Virus record (IMG/VR): IMGVR_UViG_3300008050_000157 | Span: 1-33,130 of that record | Strand: one strand, 5' to 3' | Source: a virus | DNA length: 33,130 bases | In this document: one piece after another, positions 8,754 through 16,683 of the stretch | How positions within the stretch are numbered: the stretch's first letter is position 1 | Layout of the letters: each line of letters opens with the position of its first letter | Translations under genes and position numbers: made by a program | Notes under the pieces: model-generated | Databases searched by the model: none | What the model was told of the DNA's origin: nothing | Seen by the model: the letters and a program-made list of their open reading frames with translations, nothing else

Positions 8754-10666
8754 GCGCGTATCTCCATCCACAGACCCAGCAAGGTGAACTTCACCGGATC
8801 GGCCTGGCTGATTGTGATCTGGCCCTCGCGTGACCAGCCCAGCAAATAAAAATGATAGCGGCCCGTCTTGGCTGTCGGATCATTGCTCAGATCCTCGTTG
8901 ACCTCGCGCACAATGAAATCATTGCCACTGACCTGAAAGTCCAGGGCTTCATAAACATACATCACCACCTGGCTGATCCGCTTGCGCTGGCCGCTGATCG
9001 GGCCGTCCGACAAGGCACCAGACACCGGCAGGGTGGTGATCGTGCGGGTGAAGTTCAGACCGGCGTGCAGGCTCGCAACGTCTTCATCAACTGTAATTTC
9101 ACCGCTGCCGTCCACCACATAATCGCCCAGGTAGCTGTCGCCCGACATGGCCGAAACTGTCTCCGCGATCAGGTGTGTGAAACCGCCCCAGGTGGTGCCG
9201 CTGGTCAGGCTGCCCGTGGCATGGCAATCAACGGTTTTCGTCCAGTCAAACTTCTCCAGGTAATAAACCGTGGCGGCATTGACCAGACGCTCGACCACCA
9301 CATAGATCTCGTTGTTCAGCTCGGCCACGGAGATAAATTTGTCCACACCATCACAGGACCAGGGGAACCATGCGGCGATCTTCTCTGTGCGCACACCATG
9401 ATAAACCGCCAGGCTGCCATCTGAATTGACGAAAAAGGCCAGCTGCTCCGGATCTGTCTCGGTGCCGTGCAACACCGCCAGATCCTGCACACCGGACACC
9501 AAATCATCAGCCGTGAAACTCAGGGCATCCCCGGAATAAGACTGGTGTACATCGGACCAGACCAATTCACGCACGGTCTTGCCGGTGTCCTGGACATAGA
9601 GGGTCGCCCCGTCGAAATCCCAGGGCACCACATTGCCAACACCGTAGGACAGACGCCCGCGCGTCTTGAAGTTCAGCGGCGTGATCGGGGAGCTGTCACT
9701 CTCCGGAACATAGAGGACCGCCTGATCTGTCAGCACAATCAGGTTCTCGGAGGAATGAAGGTGCTGGATCTCGTTGATACTGTCAGCACCCAACGGAGCC
9801 TGAATACTGTCTGTATCCAGTGCCGTGCCGACATCGAACTTGAAAAAGGCAGACTTGTTGGAGCCAAACATATGCGAGGGCAAACCCCCGGAACCACCAA
9901 ACCATGTGCGCTGTCCATGAAACTGACAGGACCGGGCGTAACCATTGGCGGCACAGAATACGTTTTCATCCCAATCAATGTCAGCCGCCGTGCCGGACAG
10001 GGTTTCCTGCACCGTGGCACTGACCACCGTTGACGAGGTGTAGCCTGTGATCTCACAGGTCTTGCCCTTGTAGCGAACCATTGAGCCCACATGCGCCGCA
10101 ACAAAGCTGGCTGCACTGGCGGTCAGGGTGATAGCGCCAGTCGTGGCTGAAGGTGTCAGGGTCGTATTGGTATCAGCGAACTTGTAATAGGGCTGATAGA
10201 TCGGATAGCCGGATGAATGTGTCTCCCACGGAAAATCACTGATGGTAAAGGTGGCAGCACCAGTGCGCAGGATCCGCTGCTGCATGAAATCTTCATGGCA
10301 GACAAGAATGGTATCCCCGGAAATAGTGATCCGCATTTCCCACAATTGAGCCGTGCCCCATGGCTGGCCGGTGTGGGTTTGCACCAGCGCCATATCCTCG
10401 TCGTAAACATCGAGGCGGGCATCGGAAAAAAACAGCAGGTAAAGCTGGGTTTCGTTGAACTGGAAACGCTCAAGGCGTCCCGTATCCTGCAAGGTCAATC
10501 CGTAGAGGGAGGATGGCCGACGCGCAACGCCGCCCTGCACCAGCGGGCGATTGTTGGGCAGGGCTTCGGCCCCGTTCTGGTAGACGCTGAGATCTTCCCG
10601 CGCAAGCATACGGCTGTCGAGTTGACCGGCAGAAAAATTGGTCTGTGTTTGCCGAAGGCGTGCCAT
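8750..10666 (-). CDS. Tail tubular protein B / nozzle (T7 gp12-like), 638 aa
   Basis: Forms the tail nozzle of T7-like virions and contacts the fibres. The N-terminus (RQTQTNFSAGQLDSRMLAREDLSVYQNGAEAL) followed by a Pro/Gly/Arg stretch (VQGGVARRPSSLYG) is the hallmark of this family. The rest is beta-rich, with repeated propeller-like segments such as ENLIVLTDQAVLYVPESD and LYVQDTGKTVRELVWSD. At 638 aa it is shorter than T7 gp12 (about 790 aa) but within the range of shorter relatives. It begins two bases after the stop of the tubular-A gene and overlaps the next start by ATGA. It acts only in the virion. Confidence 0.88.
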   Translation of the reverse strand: MARLRQTQTNFSAGQLDSRMLAREDLSVYQNGAEALPNNRPLVQGGVARRPSSLYGLTLQDTGRLERFQFNETQLYLLFFSDARLDVYDEDMALVQTHTGQPWGTAQLWEMRITISGDTILVCHEDFMQQRILRTGAATFTISDFPWETHSSGYPIYQPYYKFADTNTTLTPSATTGAITLTASAASFVAAHVGSMVRYKGKTCEITGYTSSTVVSATVQETLSGTAADIDWDENVFCAANGYARSCQFHGQRTWFGGSGGLPSHMFGSNKSAFFKFDVGTALDTDSIQAPLGADSINEIQHLHSSENLIVLTDQAVLYVPESDSSPITPLNFKTRGRLSYGVGNVVPWDFDGATLYVQDTGKTVRELVWSDVHQSYSGDALSFTADDLVSGVQDLAVLHGTETDPEQLAFFVNSDGSLAVYHGVRTEKIAAWFPWSCDGVDKFISVAELNNEIYVVVERLVNAATVYYLEKFDWTKTVDCHATGSLTSGTTWGGFTHLIAETVSAMSGDSYLGDYVVDGSGEITVDEDVASLHAGLNFTRTITTLPVSGALSDGPISGQRKRISQVVMYVYEALDFQVSGNDFIVREVNEDLSNDPTAKTGRYHFYLLGWSREGQITISQADPVKFTLLGLWMEIRA

Positions 10667-10668
10667 GC

Positions 10669-11250
10669 CTACCTCCGTGCTGCGATAAAGCGGCTTGTGT
10701 CCACCTTCGATGTGGTCTGCTGAACGCTGTCCCGGTTACGGGCCTTGCGCAGCTTGACCTCGGCCTTGCCGTCCCACAGGGTAGCCAGTTTGTCGTCACC
10801 GGCAACGGCGGCGGCGAACAGGGCGGCGAGGGTGAACTCTGCGGCCATGCGAAAATAAGGGGGCCAGGCGGTTTCATCAGGACGGGTCTGGAAATCACAG
10901 ACCACCGTTTCATCGGCCCCGGCATTACAGAAAACCTGATCGCCATAGACGGCATAATCAATATCTACATCATTGATCGTCACGCGAATGACGTTGATAC
11001 AGTTACTCGGTAGTTGATAGGCCGCATCCCACAGAGCCTCCGGCTCCGAAAGCAAGCGGTTAAGGCTGTCCTGAACCACCGTAAAACGCCACGGAAAATC
11101 CGTAATCAGATCCTCGACCACTTCCTCATAGATGGTATCGGCTACCGTGGCCTCGGTGGAGATGGCCGAAAAAGAAGTAATAGGATTGGCTCCGATGAGA
11201 ACCAGCCCCTTTGAGGCGACGGCAATATCTGTTGTGGCAATGCTGCTCAT
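10669..11250 (-). CDS. Tail tubular protein A / adaptor (T7 gp11-like), 193 aa
   Basis: Ring protein joining portal to nozzle. Length is close to T7 gp11 (196 aa). The segment TIYEEVVEDLITDFPWRFTV and then EALWDAAYQLPSNCINVIRV is the usual pattern of this family (helix, the LPS.C turn, then a beta strand). The C-terminal part is an Ala-rich helix (EFTLAALFAAAVAGDDKLATLW) and ends in a basic tail. It is first in the tail part of the operon, after a 79-bp gap from the head genes that contains a hairpin. Confidence 0.87.
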   Translation of the reverse strand: MSSIATTDIAVASKGLVLIGANPITSFSAISTEATVADTIYEEVVEDLITDFPWRFTVVQDSLNRLLSEPEALWDAAYQLPSNCINVIRVTINDVDIDYAVYGDQVFCNAGADETVVCDFQTRPDETAWPPYFRMAAEFTLAALFAAAVAGDDKLATLWDGKAEVKLRKARNRDSVQQTTSKVDTSRFIAARR

Positions 11251-11303
11251 GTCGGTTCAGCCGGATCCGGCGAGTGCGCAAGAAAACCCCAAATCGCACA
11301 CCC

Positions 11304-11319
11304 GCCGGGAAGTCCCGGC
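11304..11319 (-). terminator. Hairpin between head and tail genes, possible leaky terminator
   Basis: GCCGGGA-ct-TCCCGGC on the minus strand forms a 7-bp stem with a tight loop (or 6 bp with a 4-base loop) just after the head-protein stop. The nearest T run (TTTTC) is about 20 bases further on, so it is not a canonical intrinsic terminator. T7 places its main terminator at the corresponding place, just after the capsid gene. It may instead be an mRNA processing or stability element. Confidence 0.35.
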
Positions 11320-11329
11320 TGGATCGGGA

Positions 11330-11617
11330 CTAGTCTGTGTCTGTTACGACGACACTGGTGCCGTCAGAGACATCAACCGTAGTCCCGTCATTTGACAGAA
11401 CATTCATCAGGTCAACTGATGTGATCGTGGCCGGAGCCGCAACCGCATCAACCTGCTGGGCGATGATAACATCACCGACCTCAAGCATGTTGACCGCATC
11501 GCCGGAAAAATAACCGGCGGTGTTCATGGTCGCCTTGGTATCCGTGGTGCGGAAATGCCAGAGAGCAAAGCCACCACCACCAGCCAGACGACTGAGATAC
11601 TGAGAATTGAAAGCCAT
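11330..11617 (-). CDS. Small head/decoration-type structural protein, 95 aa
   Basis: Short beta-rich protein directly after the major capsid gene. It begins MAFNSQYLSRLAGGGGFALWHF and ends with an Asp/Thr/Val-rich strand pattern (NDGTTVDVSDGTSVVVTDTD). I recall similar proteins in this position in alphaproteobacterial podoviruses, where they are taken to be virion or capsid-decorating proteins, but no enzymatic feature is visible. It starts 18 bases after the capsid stop, with GGAG about eight bases before the ATG. A structural role is inferred from position, size and composition. Confidence 0.6.
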   Translation of the reverse strand: MAFNSQYLSRLAGGGGFALWHFRTTDTKATMNTAGYFSGDAVNMLEVGDVIIAQQVDAVAAPATITSVDLMNVLSNDGTTVDVSDGTSVVVTDTD

Positions 11618-11635
11618 TTCGTTTTCTCCTGTGGC

Positions 11636-12463
11636 TTAGGTGTTGTAGAGAACTTCGATAACACCTGTGTCATCGATAATCGTGGCACCGTGCGACATAT
11701 CAGCCGCGGCGAGGGTAGACTTCTTGGTCGGGATCCAGTCCAGATCCAGATTGAAGTCCTGGCCGATGGCATGACCGGCAGCCGAACGGTGATAGGCAAA
11801 CATCTTGGTGTCTGCGGAACCGTCCTGCGGCAGGTTTTCATGCGGGAACCAGTTGAAGCCGAGCCACTTCTTGGCAATGACGCCTTCAAACCAGATATTG
11901 GAGTGATCGACATAATCAGCATTGCTGAACTCGTCGATGTCCAGAAGGTCGCCCCAGGCTTCCCAGCAGACAACAAAGTAGAGCTGCCCGTCGAAAGGAA
12001 TGGAGGACTTGCCCATGGCTTCCATGATGGCGATAGGCGAAGCAGCCGCCGACCAGGTGGCCGCCGTGGAGACATTGTTGGCGTTCGCGGTGGAATCAAG
12101 GGCCGTGGTGATGATGCTGTCCGTGTCTTCACCCATGGCAGCGGCAATGCTGCGGGCGGCGACCTGACGCTCATCATGCTGAATTTTCAGCTCGTCCAGT
12201 TTGTCGATAAAGGTTGCAGCATAACGATCCTGCAAGGAACATTCGACCGGCGCGTGGGACTGGCGGGAAATCGGCAAATCACCTTCGCGGGATTTTGTAC
12301 CTGCGGCAACAGAGCCGATCACCTGAAAGGTGGTGCTTTCGCCGGTAATGCCGGTTTTGGTGCGAAGGGTGTTGCGGAGTTTGGAACCCATCTGGCGATA
12401 TTCCATATGGGCTTCGCTTTCGAATTGCTTTACGAAAGCATCATCAATATCCGGTTGGGCCAT
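11636..12463 (-). CDS. Major capsid protein, 275 aa
   Basis: Shell protein of the head. It follows the scaffold gene and has the usual features of T7-like capsid proteins of this branch: an N-terminal helix (DDAFVKQFESEAHMEYRQ), the strand STTFQVIGSVAAGTKSREGD resembling the E-loop, a long helix around residues 75-110 with DELKIQHDERQVAARSIAAAMG, and a C-terminal beta region. The ATG at 12463 has AGGAGG five bases upstream; an upstream in-frame ATG at 12511 would add 16 residues but has no such site. At 275 aa it is shorter than T7 gp10A (345 aa). Confidence 0.85.
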   Translation of the reverse strand: MAQPDIDDAFVKQFESEAHMEYRQMGSKLRNTLRTKTGITGESTTFQVIGSVAAGTKSREGDLPISRQSHAPVECSLQDRYAATFIDKLDELKIQHDERQVAARSIAAAMGEDTDSIITTALDSTANANNVSTAATWSAAASPIAIMEAMGKSSIPFDGQLYFVVCWEAWGDLLDIDEFSNADYVDHSNIWFEGVIAKKWLGFNWFPHENLPQDGSADTKMFAYHRSAAGHAIGQDFNLDLDWIPTKKSTLAAADMSHGATIIDDTGVIEVLYNT

Positions 12464-12622
12464 GAAGACCTCCTGTTTGTTTCCGGGTTGCGTTTCAGCT
12501 CCGGGTGTCACAAATCAGGGTCAGGTCGGGTATCCCTCAAAGGGAGGGGCCGTTGACCGCATCCAGTGGCCGGTGTCAGCCACAGAAAAACGGAGAACGG
12601 CCACGATTAAAACGCACAACTT
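12464..12622 (-). other. Scaffold-capsid intergenic gap
   Basis: This 159-bp gap is the longest inside the virion operon. It holds the strong capsid ribosome binding site at its 3' end (AGGAGG). I see no convincing -35/-10 pair or terminator. Such a gap before the capsid gene would suit a processing site or internal promoter that raises capsid expression, but nothing specific can be pointed to. Confidence 0.4.
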
Positions 12623-13387
12623 TTATTTCTTGGTGTCCAGCGCCTGAAACCCTGCCGTGACACGCTTCACAAAGTCCTCGTCACGATGGCGCGGATCGCG
12701 GTACTTCGGATCCTGCATCATGGTTTCCAGTTCCAAACGGCTCAAAGGCTGATGCCCGCCATCGTCACCGTCACCAGGAGCCGGGGCCATGTCACCGGAT
12801 GATTTTTTCATCACTTCTTCCAGCGCCACAATCATGTCGGCGTTGTCGGTGTACTTCATCATGGTGTTGTAGGTGGATTCAGAAAGGTTCTTGCCCGCCC
12901 ACAGGTCAACGCGCTCGATCCGGGCCTGCCCGTTTTCGCCCAGCTTGGCGGTTTCCCCGGCGATGTCGGGCATCATGCCGATCTGCGACTTGGCGTAGAA
13001 GCCAAGCAGGCCCTGGAAGATTTCGCCCTTGATCCCGTTTTCATGTGCCCAGGTCTTGAACTCGGCCAGCATGGGATCCTCGGCGTCCAGCTTGAAGTCC
13101 AGCCCTTCCGGCACCACGCCGTCCGGCAAGGTGACTTCATAGCCATCAATGTTTTCCGGCACGCCTTCCTTTGCAGCCGCCTGGAACTCGGCGCTAATGT
13201 CGGCCCGCAATTGTTCGTCGGTCTTGCCCAGCTTGCCCTCAAGGTTCTTGTAGGCTTCGGACAGGGCTTCAACATCCTTGTACTTGCCAAGGATCAACTC
13301 GCCCTCACCTTCGCCATCGCCTTCACCGCCTCCGGCACCGCCGCCCTCGGCGTCACGGTAGATCTTCATTCCGGGGATAATGTTCAT
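12623..13387 (-). CDS. Capsid assembly scaffolding protein (T7 gp9-like), 254 aa
   Basis: Internal scaffold that directs procapsid assembly and then leaves. It shows the standard composition: an acidic Gly/Glu-rich N-terminal stretch (residues 13-31), the segment GKYKDVEALSEAYKNLEGKL at about 34-53, the VTLPDGVVPEGLDFKLD strand-turn, a helical middle, and a charged C-terminus rich in Asp/Arg (LETMMQDPKYRDPRHRDEDF) which in this family contacts the capsid. The ATG at 13387 overlaps the stop of the Bbp19-like gene (ATGA). Position between portal and capsid supports the call. Confidence 0.87.
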   Translation of the reverse strand: MNIIPGMKIYRDAEGGGAGGGEGDGEGEGELILGKYKDVEALSEAYKNLEGKLGKTDEQLRADISAEFQAAAKEGVPENIDGYEVTLPDGVVPEGLDFKLDAEDPMLAEFKTWAHENGIKGEIFQGLLGFYAKSQIGMMPDIAGETAKLGENGQARIERVDLWAGKNLSESTYNTMMKYTDNADMIVALEEVMKKSSGDMAPAPGDGDDGGHQPLSRLELETMMQDPKYRDPRHRDEDFVKRVTAGFQALDTKK

Positions 13388-13656
13388 GCCTTCTTCTCCA
13401 GTCCAGCTTCAAAGCGTTGGGCGATAATCCCAACGAGAAAACGCTGCCCCTCAAGGTGCAGCAGGGAATTTGTGTCCACATTCGGGCCAGAGACATTCTG
13501 GATCGAAATTGATTTCAGATAGTCCAGCACGATCTTGCCATCCGCGCCCCTGAAGACAGATGCAAAGGCAAGGTTGAGATCCTTTTCCTGTGCCGGTGTT
13601 CGGGAAAATCCGTCATAGCGTGACGACAAGGTTGGGGTCTTCGGTTCTCGCTTCAT
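13384..13656 (-). CDS. Small conserved phage protein, Bbp19-like, 90 aa
   Basis: Protein of unknown role found between portal and scaffold genes in podoviruses such as Bordetella BPP-1. The core LAFASVFRGADGKIVLDYLKS followed by NSLLHLEGQRFLVGIIAQR is the family pattern: a helix, an F..G.DG.xVL.YL turn and a helix ending LEGQR. Its ATG at 13656 overlaps a TGA (13655-13653) that is in frame with the portal gene's conserved tail, which shows that the portal frame once ran right up to this start. Its own stop overlaps the scaffold start. Confidence 0.7.
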   Translation of the reverse strand: MKREPKTPTLSSRYDGFSRTPAQEKDLNLAFASVFRGADGKIVLDYLKSISIQNVSGPNVDTNSLLHLEGQRFLVGIIAQRFEAGLEKKA

Positions 13657-13748
13657 CCTGGAAGTACTCCTTTGATGATTTCAGTCGGGTCAATGCCATT
13701 GCCAGCCGCATCCCCCATCACCTGGCCGGTTTCCTTGGCCAGACTTTT
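13653..13748 (-). other. In-frame C-terminal tail of the portal gene beyond a TAG codon
   Basis: Directly after the portal TAG (13751-13749) the same frame stays open for 31 codons (KSLAKETGQV ... EIIKGVLPG) and ends in TGA at 13655-13653, overlapping the next gene's ATG as in the other tightly packed gene junctions of this operon. The peptide looks like the normal Lys/Gly/Ala-rich end of T7-type portals. Either the last part is lost by a nonsense change, or TAG is read through at some rate, or there is a sequence error. Confidence 0.7.
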
Positions 13749-15224
13749 CTATTCGTCCTGCGGCCGGATCAAATCCGTGCTGACTTCGTACCAGTCGGCC
13801 AGCTGCTCCACGAACTCGTGACCTTTAACCGATGTCTGGAACTGCTGCGGCCCCAGGATCTCGTTGGCCACCTGGGCGAAGTTGATGTGCTGCTTGATGT
13901 CCTCGTTGCGCTGGGCCCGGATCATCGGGCTGGTGGCGCGTATGCGGATCTCGGTGCCGTTAATCACCGGCAGCTCGATCTTGCCCTGCTTCTTCAGGAT
14001 ATAGACCACCCGCTTGATGATCTGGTCCACATACTCGGTTTTCAGGCGGGCAAAGGGAGATCCCAGCACCCGCGACATTTCCGCCATACGCTCGGCGGTT
14101 TCCGTGGCTGACATCGGTGTGCCTTCGCGCCGCCCCAGGGTGTCGTTGTAAAGCGCCTTGTTGATGTTGTGGCGCATGTCCTTGAGGATCAGCTGACTGA
14201 CATCGAAGTTACCCGGCGGCTGCAAGGGAGACAGGCCCGTCGATCCCACCGCGCGGGGAATAACCGTGCCCGGCACCAGACGGATATTATGGGGATTGAT
14301 AACGCCATCATCATCAGCCTGCCACATGCCGGCGATACCCATCTCGCCGTTTTCAAGGACCAGCTGCACCACAAGGTTTGCGGTCTTGATCGATGCCAAG
14401 GCGTTGAAGATCGGGCCGCGCCCGTAGACCTCGCCTGCCGTCTTGGACCAGCGCGCCGTGATCCACGGACAACTGCCGGAGCCTTCCCAGCGATCCTGAT
14501 GCAGCATGTGGCTGCCCTTTTCAAACAGGACACAGTGGTCATATGCCTCCACGCTGTCGTTTGATCTGTCGCGCACCGTACACTCGATAAAGGTCAGATC
14601 CTTTTCCGGCTTGTCCTCGACGCATTTCCGCAAATCATCATTGAGTGTGGCCTTGGGCCATGTCGCCATGATGTCCCGCGCCTTGACCCTGCGCTTGCGA
14701 TAGCGGCCATCCACCGCCCCGCCCGGGCCCGCCTCAAGATAGACTTCAGCCATGGGCACAGAGGAGAAGCGCAAGGGCTCCGTCAGGTCGCCCTCATCAA
14801 TAATCATGTTACCGGTGCCGACGCCAAGATCCTGGAAGGTTTCGTGGCCTTCAGTCTGGTAGTTGGAGTTGTTGATGGCCTCAAAAACAAACTCTGTCAC
14901 ATCGGACAGGTCTTCCTTGATCTGGCGTTGTTCATCCCCCTCCAGATCCTTGAGCATCCCCGGTGCTGCCTCAATGGGCGCAAATCGGGTGCCGCCCGGC
15001 GTCATGCCGGAGATCATGCGGCTGGCAAATTCCGGTACACCGACCACAGCGGTGTCGTCAAAGATCAGATCGTCGCCCCGGTCCCCTTCAACGCGGGTAC
15101 CAAAGCCACCCCGACCCGGCATGGTGTAATCGAAGCAATCCCGCCAGACTATTTCCCAGGTTGACCGGCGTTTCTCGGCCAGCTTGAACCGCTTGATGAG
15201 CTTTTTTTCTTTATCGGTAAACAT
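13749..15224 (-). CDS. Portal / head-tail connector (T7 gp8-like), 491 aa, C-terminus cut by TAG
   Basis: Dodecameric ring through which DNA enters and leaves the head. The family pattern is clear from start to end: RRSTWEIVWRDCFDYTMPGRG near the N-terminus, LIFDDTAVVGVPEFASRMISGMTPGGTRF, the stretch ETFQDLGVGTGNMIIDEGD, the wing/stem region around AGEVYGRGPIFNALASIKTAN, and the GTPMSATETAERMAEMSRVLG segment. The reading frame stops with TAG after LIRPQDE, but a further 31 in-frame codons follow that look like native portal tail. TAG also ends other genes here (large terminase, resolvase, SSB), so the code is not reassigned. The truncated product is close to T7 gp8 in length (536 aa) and may still function. 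Confidence 0.9.
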   Translation of the reverse strand: MFTDKEKKLIKRFKLAEKRRSTWEIVWRDCFDYTMPGRGGFGTRVEGDRGDDLIFDDTAVVGVPEFASRMISGMTPGGTRFAPIEAAPGMLKDLEGDEQRQIKEDLSDVTEFVFEAINNSNYQTEGHETFQDLGVGTGNMIIDEGDLTEPLRFSSVPMAEVYLEAGPGGAVDGRYRKRRVKARDIMATWPKATLNDDLRKCVEDKPEKDLTFIECTVRDRSNDSVEAYDHCVLFEKGSHMLHQDRWEGSGSCPWITARWSKTAGEVYGRGPIFNALASIKTANLVVQLVLENGEMGIAGMWQADDDGVINPHNIRLVPGTVIPRAVGSTGLSPLQPPGNFDVSQLILKDMRHNINKALYNDTLGRREGTPMSATETAERMAEMSRVLGSPFARLKTEYVDQIIKRVVYILKKQGKIELPVINGTEIRIRATSPMIRAQRNEDIKQHINFAQVANEILGPQQFQTSVKGHEFVEQLADWYEVSTDLIRPQDE

Positions 15225-15227
15225 GCG

Positions 15228-15503
15228 CTACCCTCCAAGGGTTTGTTTGGGCTTGTTCTCGTCGGAGAACCCGGTCGATCCGGCAGACAGCAAGGATCGA
15301 CGCCCCCGCAGTCCCTTCGCCCTGGCCAGACGTTCTTCTTCTTCCAGCCGCTTGCGCTTTTCTTCCGCGATGTCGGCAAGGCGTTTGGCTTCGGCTTCTT
15401 CCTGCTTGATGCGTTCTGCCTCGGCGGCAGCTTCAGGGTCAGGCTTCGGGGCTTTCGGAGCAGGTGCCTGTGCCATTGTCGGTGTTGAAAACATGGAGGT
15501 CAT
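15228..15503 (-). CDS. Unknown virion-operon protein with charged helix, 91 aa
   Basis: Lies between the Gly-rich protein and the portal. After a Pro/Ala-rich start (MTSMFSTPTMAQAPAPKAPK) there is a long Glu/Lys/Arg/Ala helix (residues about 20-62) with coiled-coil character, and a C-terminal GRRSLLSAGSTGFSDENKP ending TLGG. Proteins with this layout and a GR.S.L..G..G motif recur next to portal genes in T7-like phages, but their role is not known to me. I chose the ATG at 15503 because it follows the preceding TGA by one base; a longer form would overlap that gene out of frame. Confidence 0.55.
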   Translation of the reverse strand: MTSMFSTPTMAQAPAPKAPKPDPEAAAEAERIKQEEAEAKRLADIAEEKRKRLEEEERLARAKGLRGRRSLLSAGSTGFSDENKPKQTLGG

Positions 15504-15504
15504 A

Positions 15505-16221
15505 TCAGGCTCCGATCTGGTCATTGGAGGGGAAGCCGCGCCAGCCACCACTGAGCAGGGACCGGAAGCCGCGGGCCGGGCGATACAGGTTTGCCTCGTC
15601 GTCCAGGCTTTCCTCGGCTTCAGCACCGGCGTTCAGGGTAGCGGTCCTTGGTTTAGCCGCAGGCTTCGGGGCCGGTGTCTCTGGCGGTTTGATGTCAGAC
15701 GGCTCAATGTCGGCATGCCCCTGCCCTTCGGGCGAGATCTGGCCCTCCGGTTCCGGTGCGTTCTTGCCCAGCATGGACGGGCCGGAAGCCGTGCCGCCGC
15801 CCGTTATAGAGGTGCCGACATTACCGGCATTGGGATTGTCCGGATGCAGACCGTCGTTCACATTCGCTCTTGTCATTGCATTGTGAACACCAGTCAGCCC
15901 GGCCAGCAAACTGCCGCCAGGGATAGCCAGGGTTATTGCGTTGACACCGCTGCCAAGCAATCCAGCTGTGGTCTGGTCCTGTGTCTCCGCAATGCCAACT
16001 TTCGCCGTGCCTGCAACAGCACCGGCGATGGCATCGCCAAGACCTGACGGACCAATATTCTCCTGGCCTTCATTGAAGGCTTCCATTTCCGCCGTATCCA
16101 TGACAGCGGCTGTATCCTGCGTTACACCAAACTTGCCGGTTGCCGGACCAAAAGGTGACGACATCGAGCTTACATCGTTAAAGCCACCGGCCCCGCCACC
16201 TTCGCCACCGCCTTTACACAT
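15505..16221 (-). CDS. Gly/Ala/Pro-rich protein of unknown function, 238 aa
   Basis: Low-complexity protein between the acetyltransferase and portal genes. It starts MCKGGGEGGGAGGFND, a style common for virion-associated proteins near podovirus portals. Residues 60-115 include a hydrophobic Ala/Gly/Leu segment (GLGDAIAGAVAGTAKVG and AITLAIPGGSLLAGLTGV) that might enter a membrane. A Pro/Glu/Lys linker spans about 150-200, and the C-terminus reads FRSLLSGGWRGF, matching the RSLLS motif of the next protein. An ejected or internal virion role is possible but unproved. The start is three bases after the previous stop. Confidence 0.5.
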   Translation of the reverse strand: MCKGGGEGGGAGGFNDVSSMSSPFGPATGKFGVTQDTAAVMDTAEMEAFNEGQENIGPSGLGDAIAGAVAGTAKVGIAETQDQTTAGLLGSGVNAITLAIPGGSLLAGLTGVHNAMTRANVNDGLHPDNPNAGNVGTSITGGGTASGPSMLGKNAPEPEGQISPEGQGHADIEPSDIKPPETPAPKPAAKPRTATLNAGAEAEESLDDEANLYRPARGFRSLLSGGWRGFPSNDQIGA

Positions 16222-16224
16222 AAG

Positions 16225-16683
16225 CTATTCCTCGTACAGATTGCCGGTTGGCCGGAAACCGGCCCCGGTGTAAAGGGCATGCGAGGCTTCGGGATCGATG
16301 CCCAGCGTATCGCCCAGGAATTTCTTGACCGCGCCCTGCTCATTTGCCCAGGCCACAAAGGCTTTCAGCATGTCTTTCGCCACACCCTTGCCCCTGGCAT
16401 CCGGCATCACAAAAATCATCTGGTCTGAGGCAGAAAGGTCGCGGGTAAACCAGCGTTCATAGACATGCCCGACGATGAAGCCCAGCAGATCACCCTCCTC
16501 ATCCTCTGCCAACCGGATAAAAAACTGGTTCTCACGCTTGAGCCATCCGGATACAGCCTGTTTGGCCTTTTCCAGATCCAGATTGTAGGCCGTATAATTG
16601 CCGGACGCCTGCAACATCAGCAGTCCGTTGGGGACCAACCCCTCAAACTCATCGATGTTCGGCTTGCGCAGCTTAATGTCCAT
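16225..16683 (-). CDS. GNAT-family N-acetyltransferase, 152 aa
   Basis: Predicted acetyl-CoA-dependent acetyltransferase. The motif A region FVMPDARGKGVAKDMLKAFVAWANEQGA (about residues 91-118) carries the R.GKGV acetyl-CoA pyrophosphate-binding loop. It is preceded by the strand GDLLGFIVGHVYE and followed by the usual YTGAGFRPTG end strand, so the fold looks complete. The ATG at 16683 has GGAG six bases upstream, better than the ATG at 16695. GNAT genes recur between terminase and portal in podoviruses; the substrate is unknown. It overlaps the end of the upstream gene by 11 bases. Confidence 0.82.
   Translation of the reverse strand: MDIKLRKPNIDEFEGLVPNGLLMLQASGNYTAYNLDLEKAKQAVSGWLKRENQFFIRLAEDEEGDLLGFIVGHVYERWFTRDLSASDQMIFVMPDARGKGVAKDMLKAFVAWANEQGAVKKFLGDTLGIDPEASHALYTGAGFRPTGNLYEE

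Noticed and set aside
9467-10033. 188-codon open frame on the plus strand
   Set aside because: Antisense to tail tubular B, which is clearly recognised.
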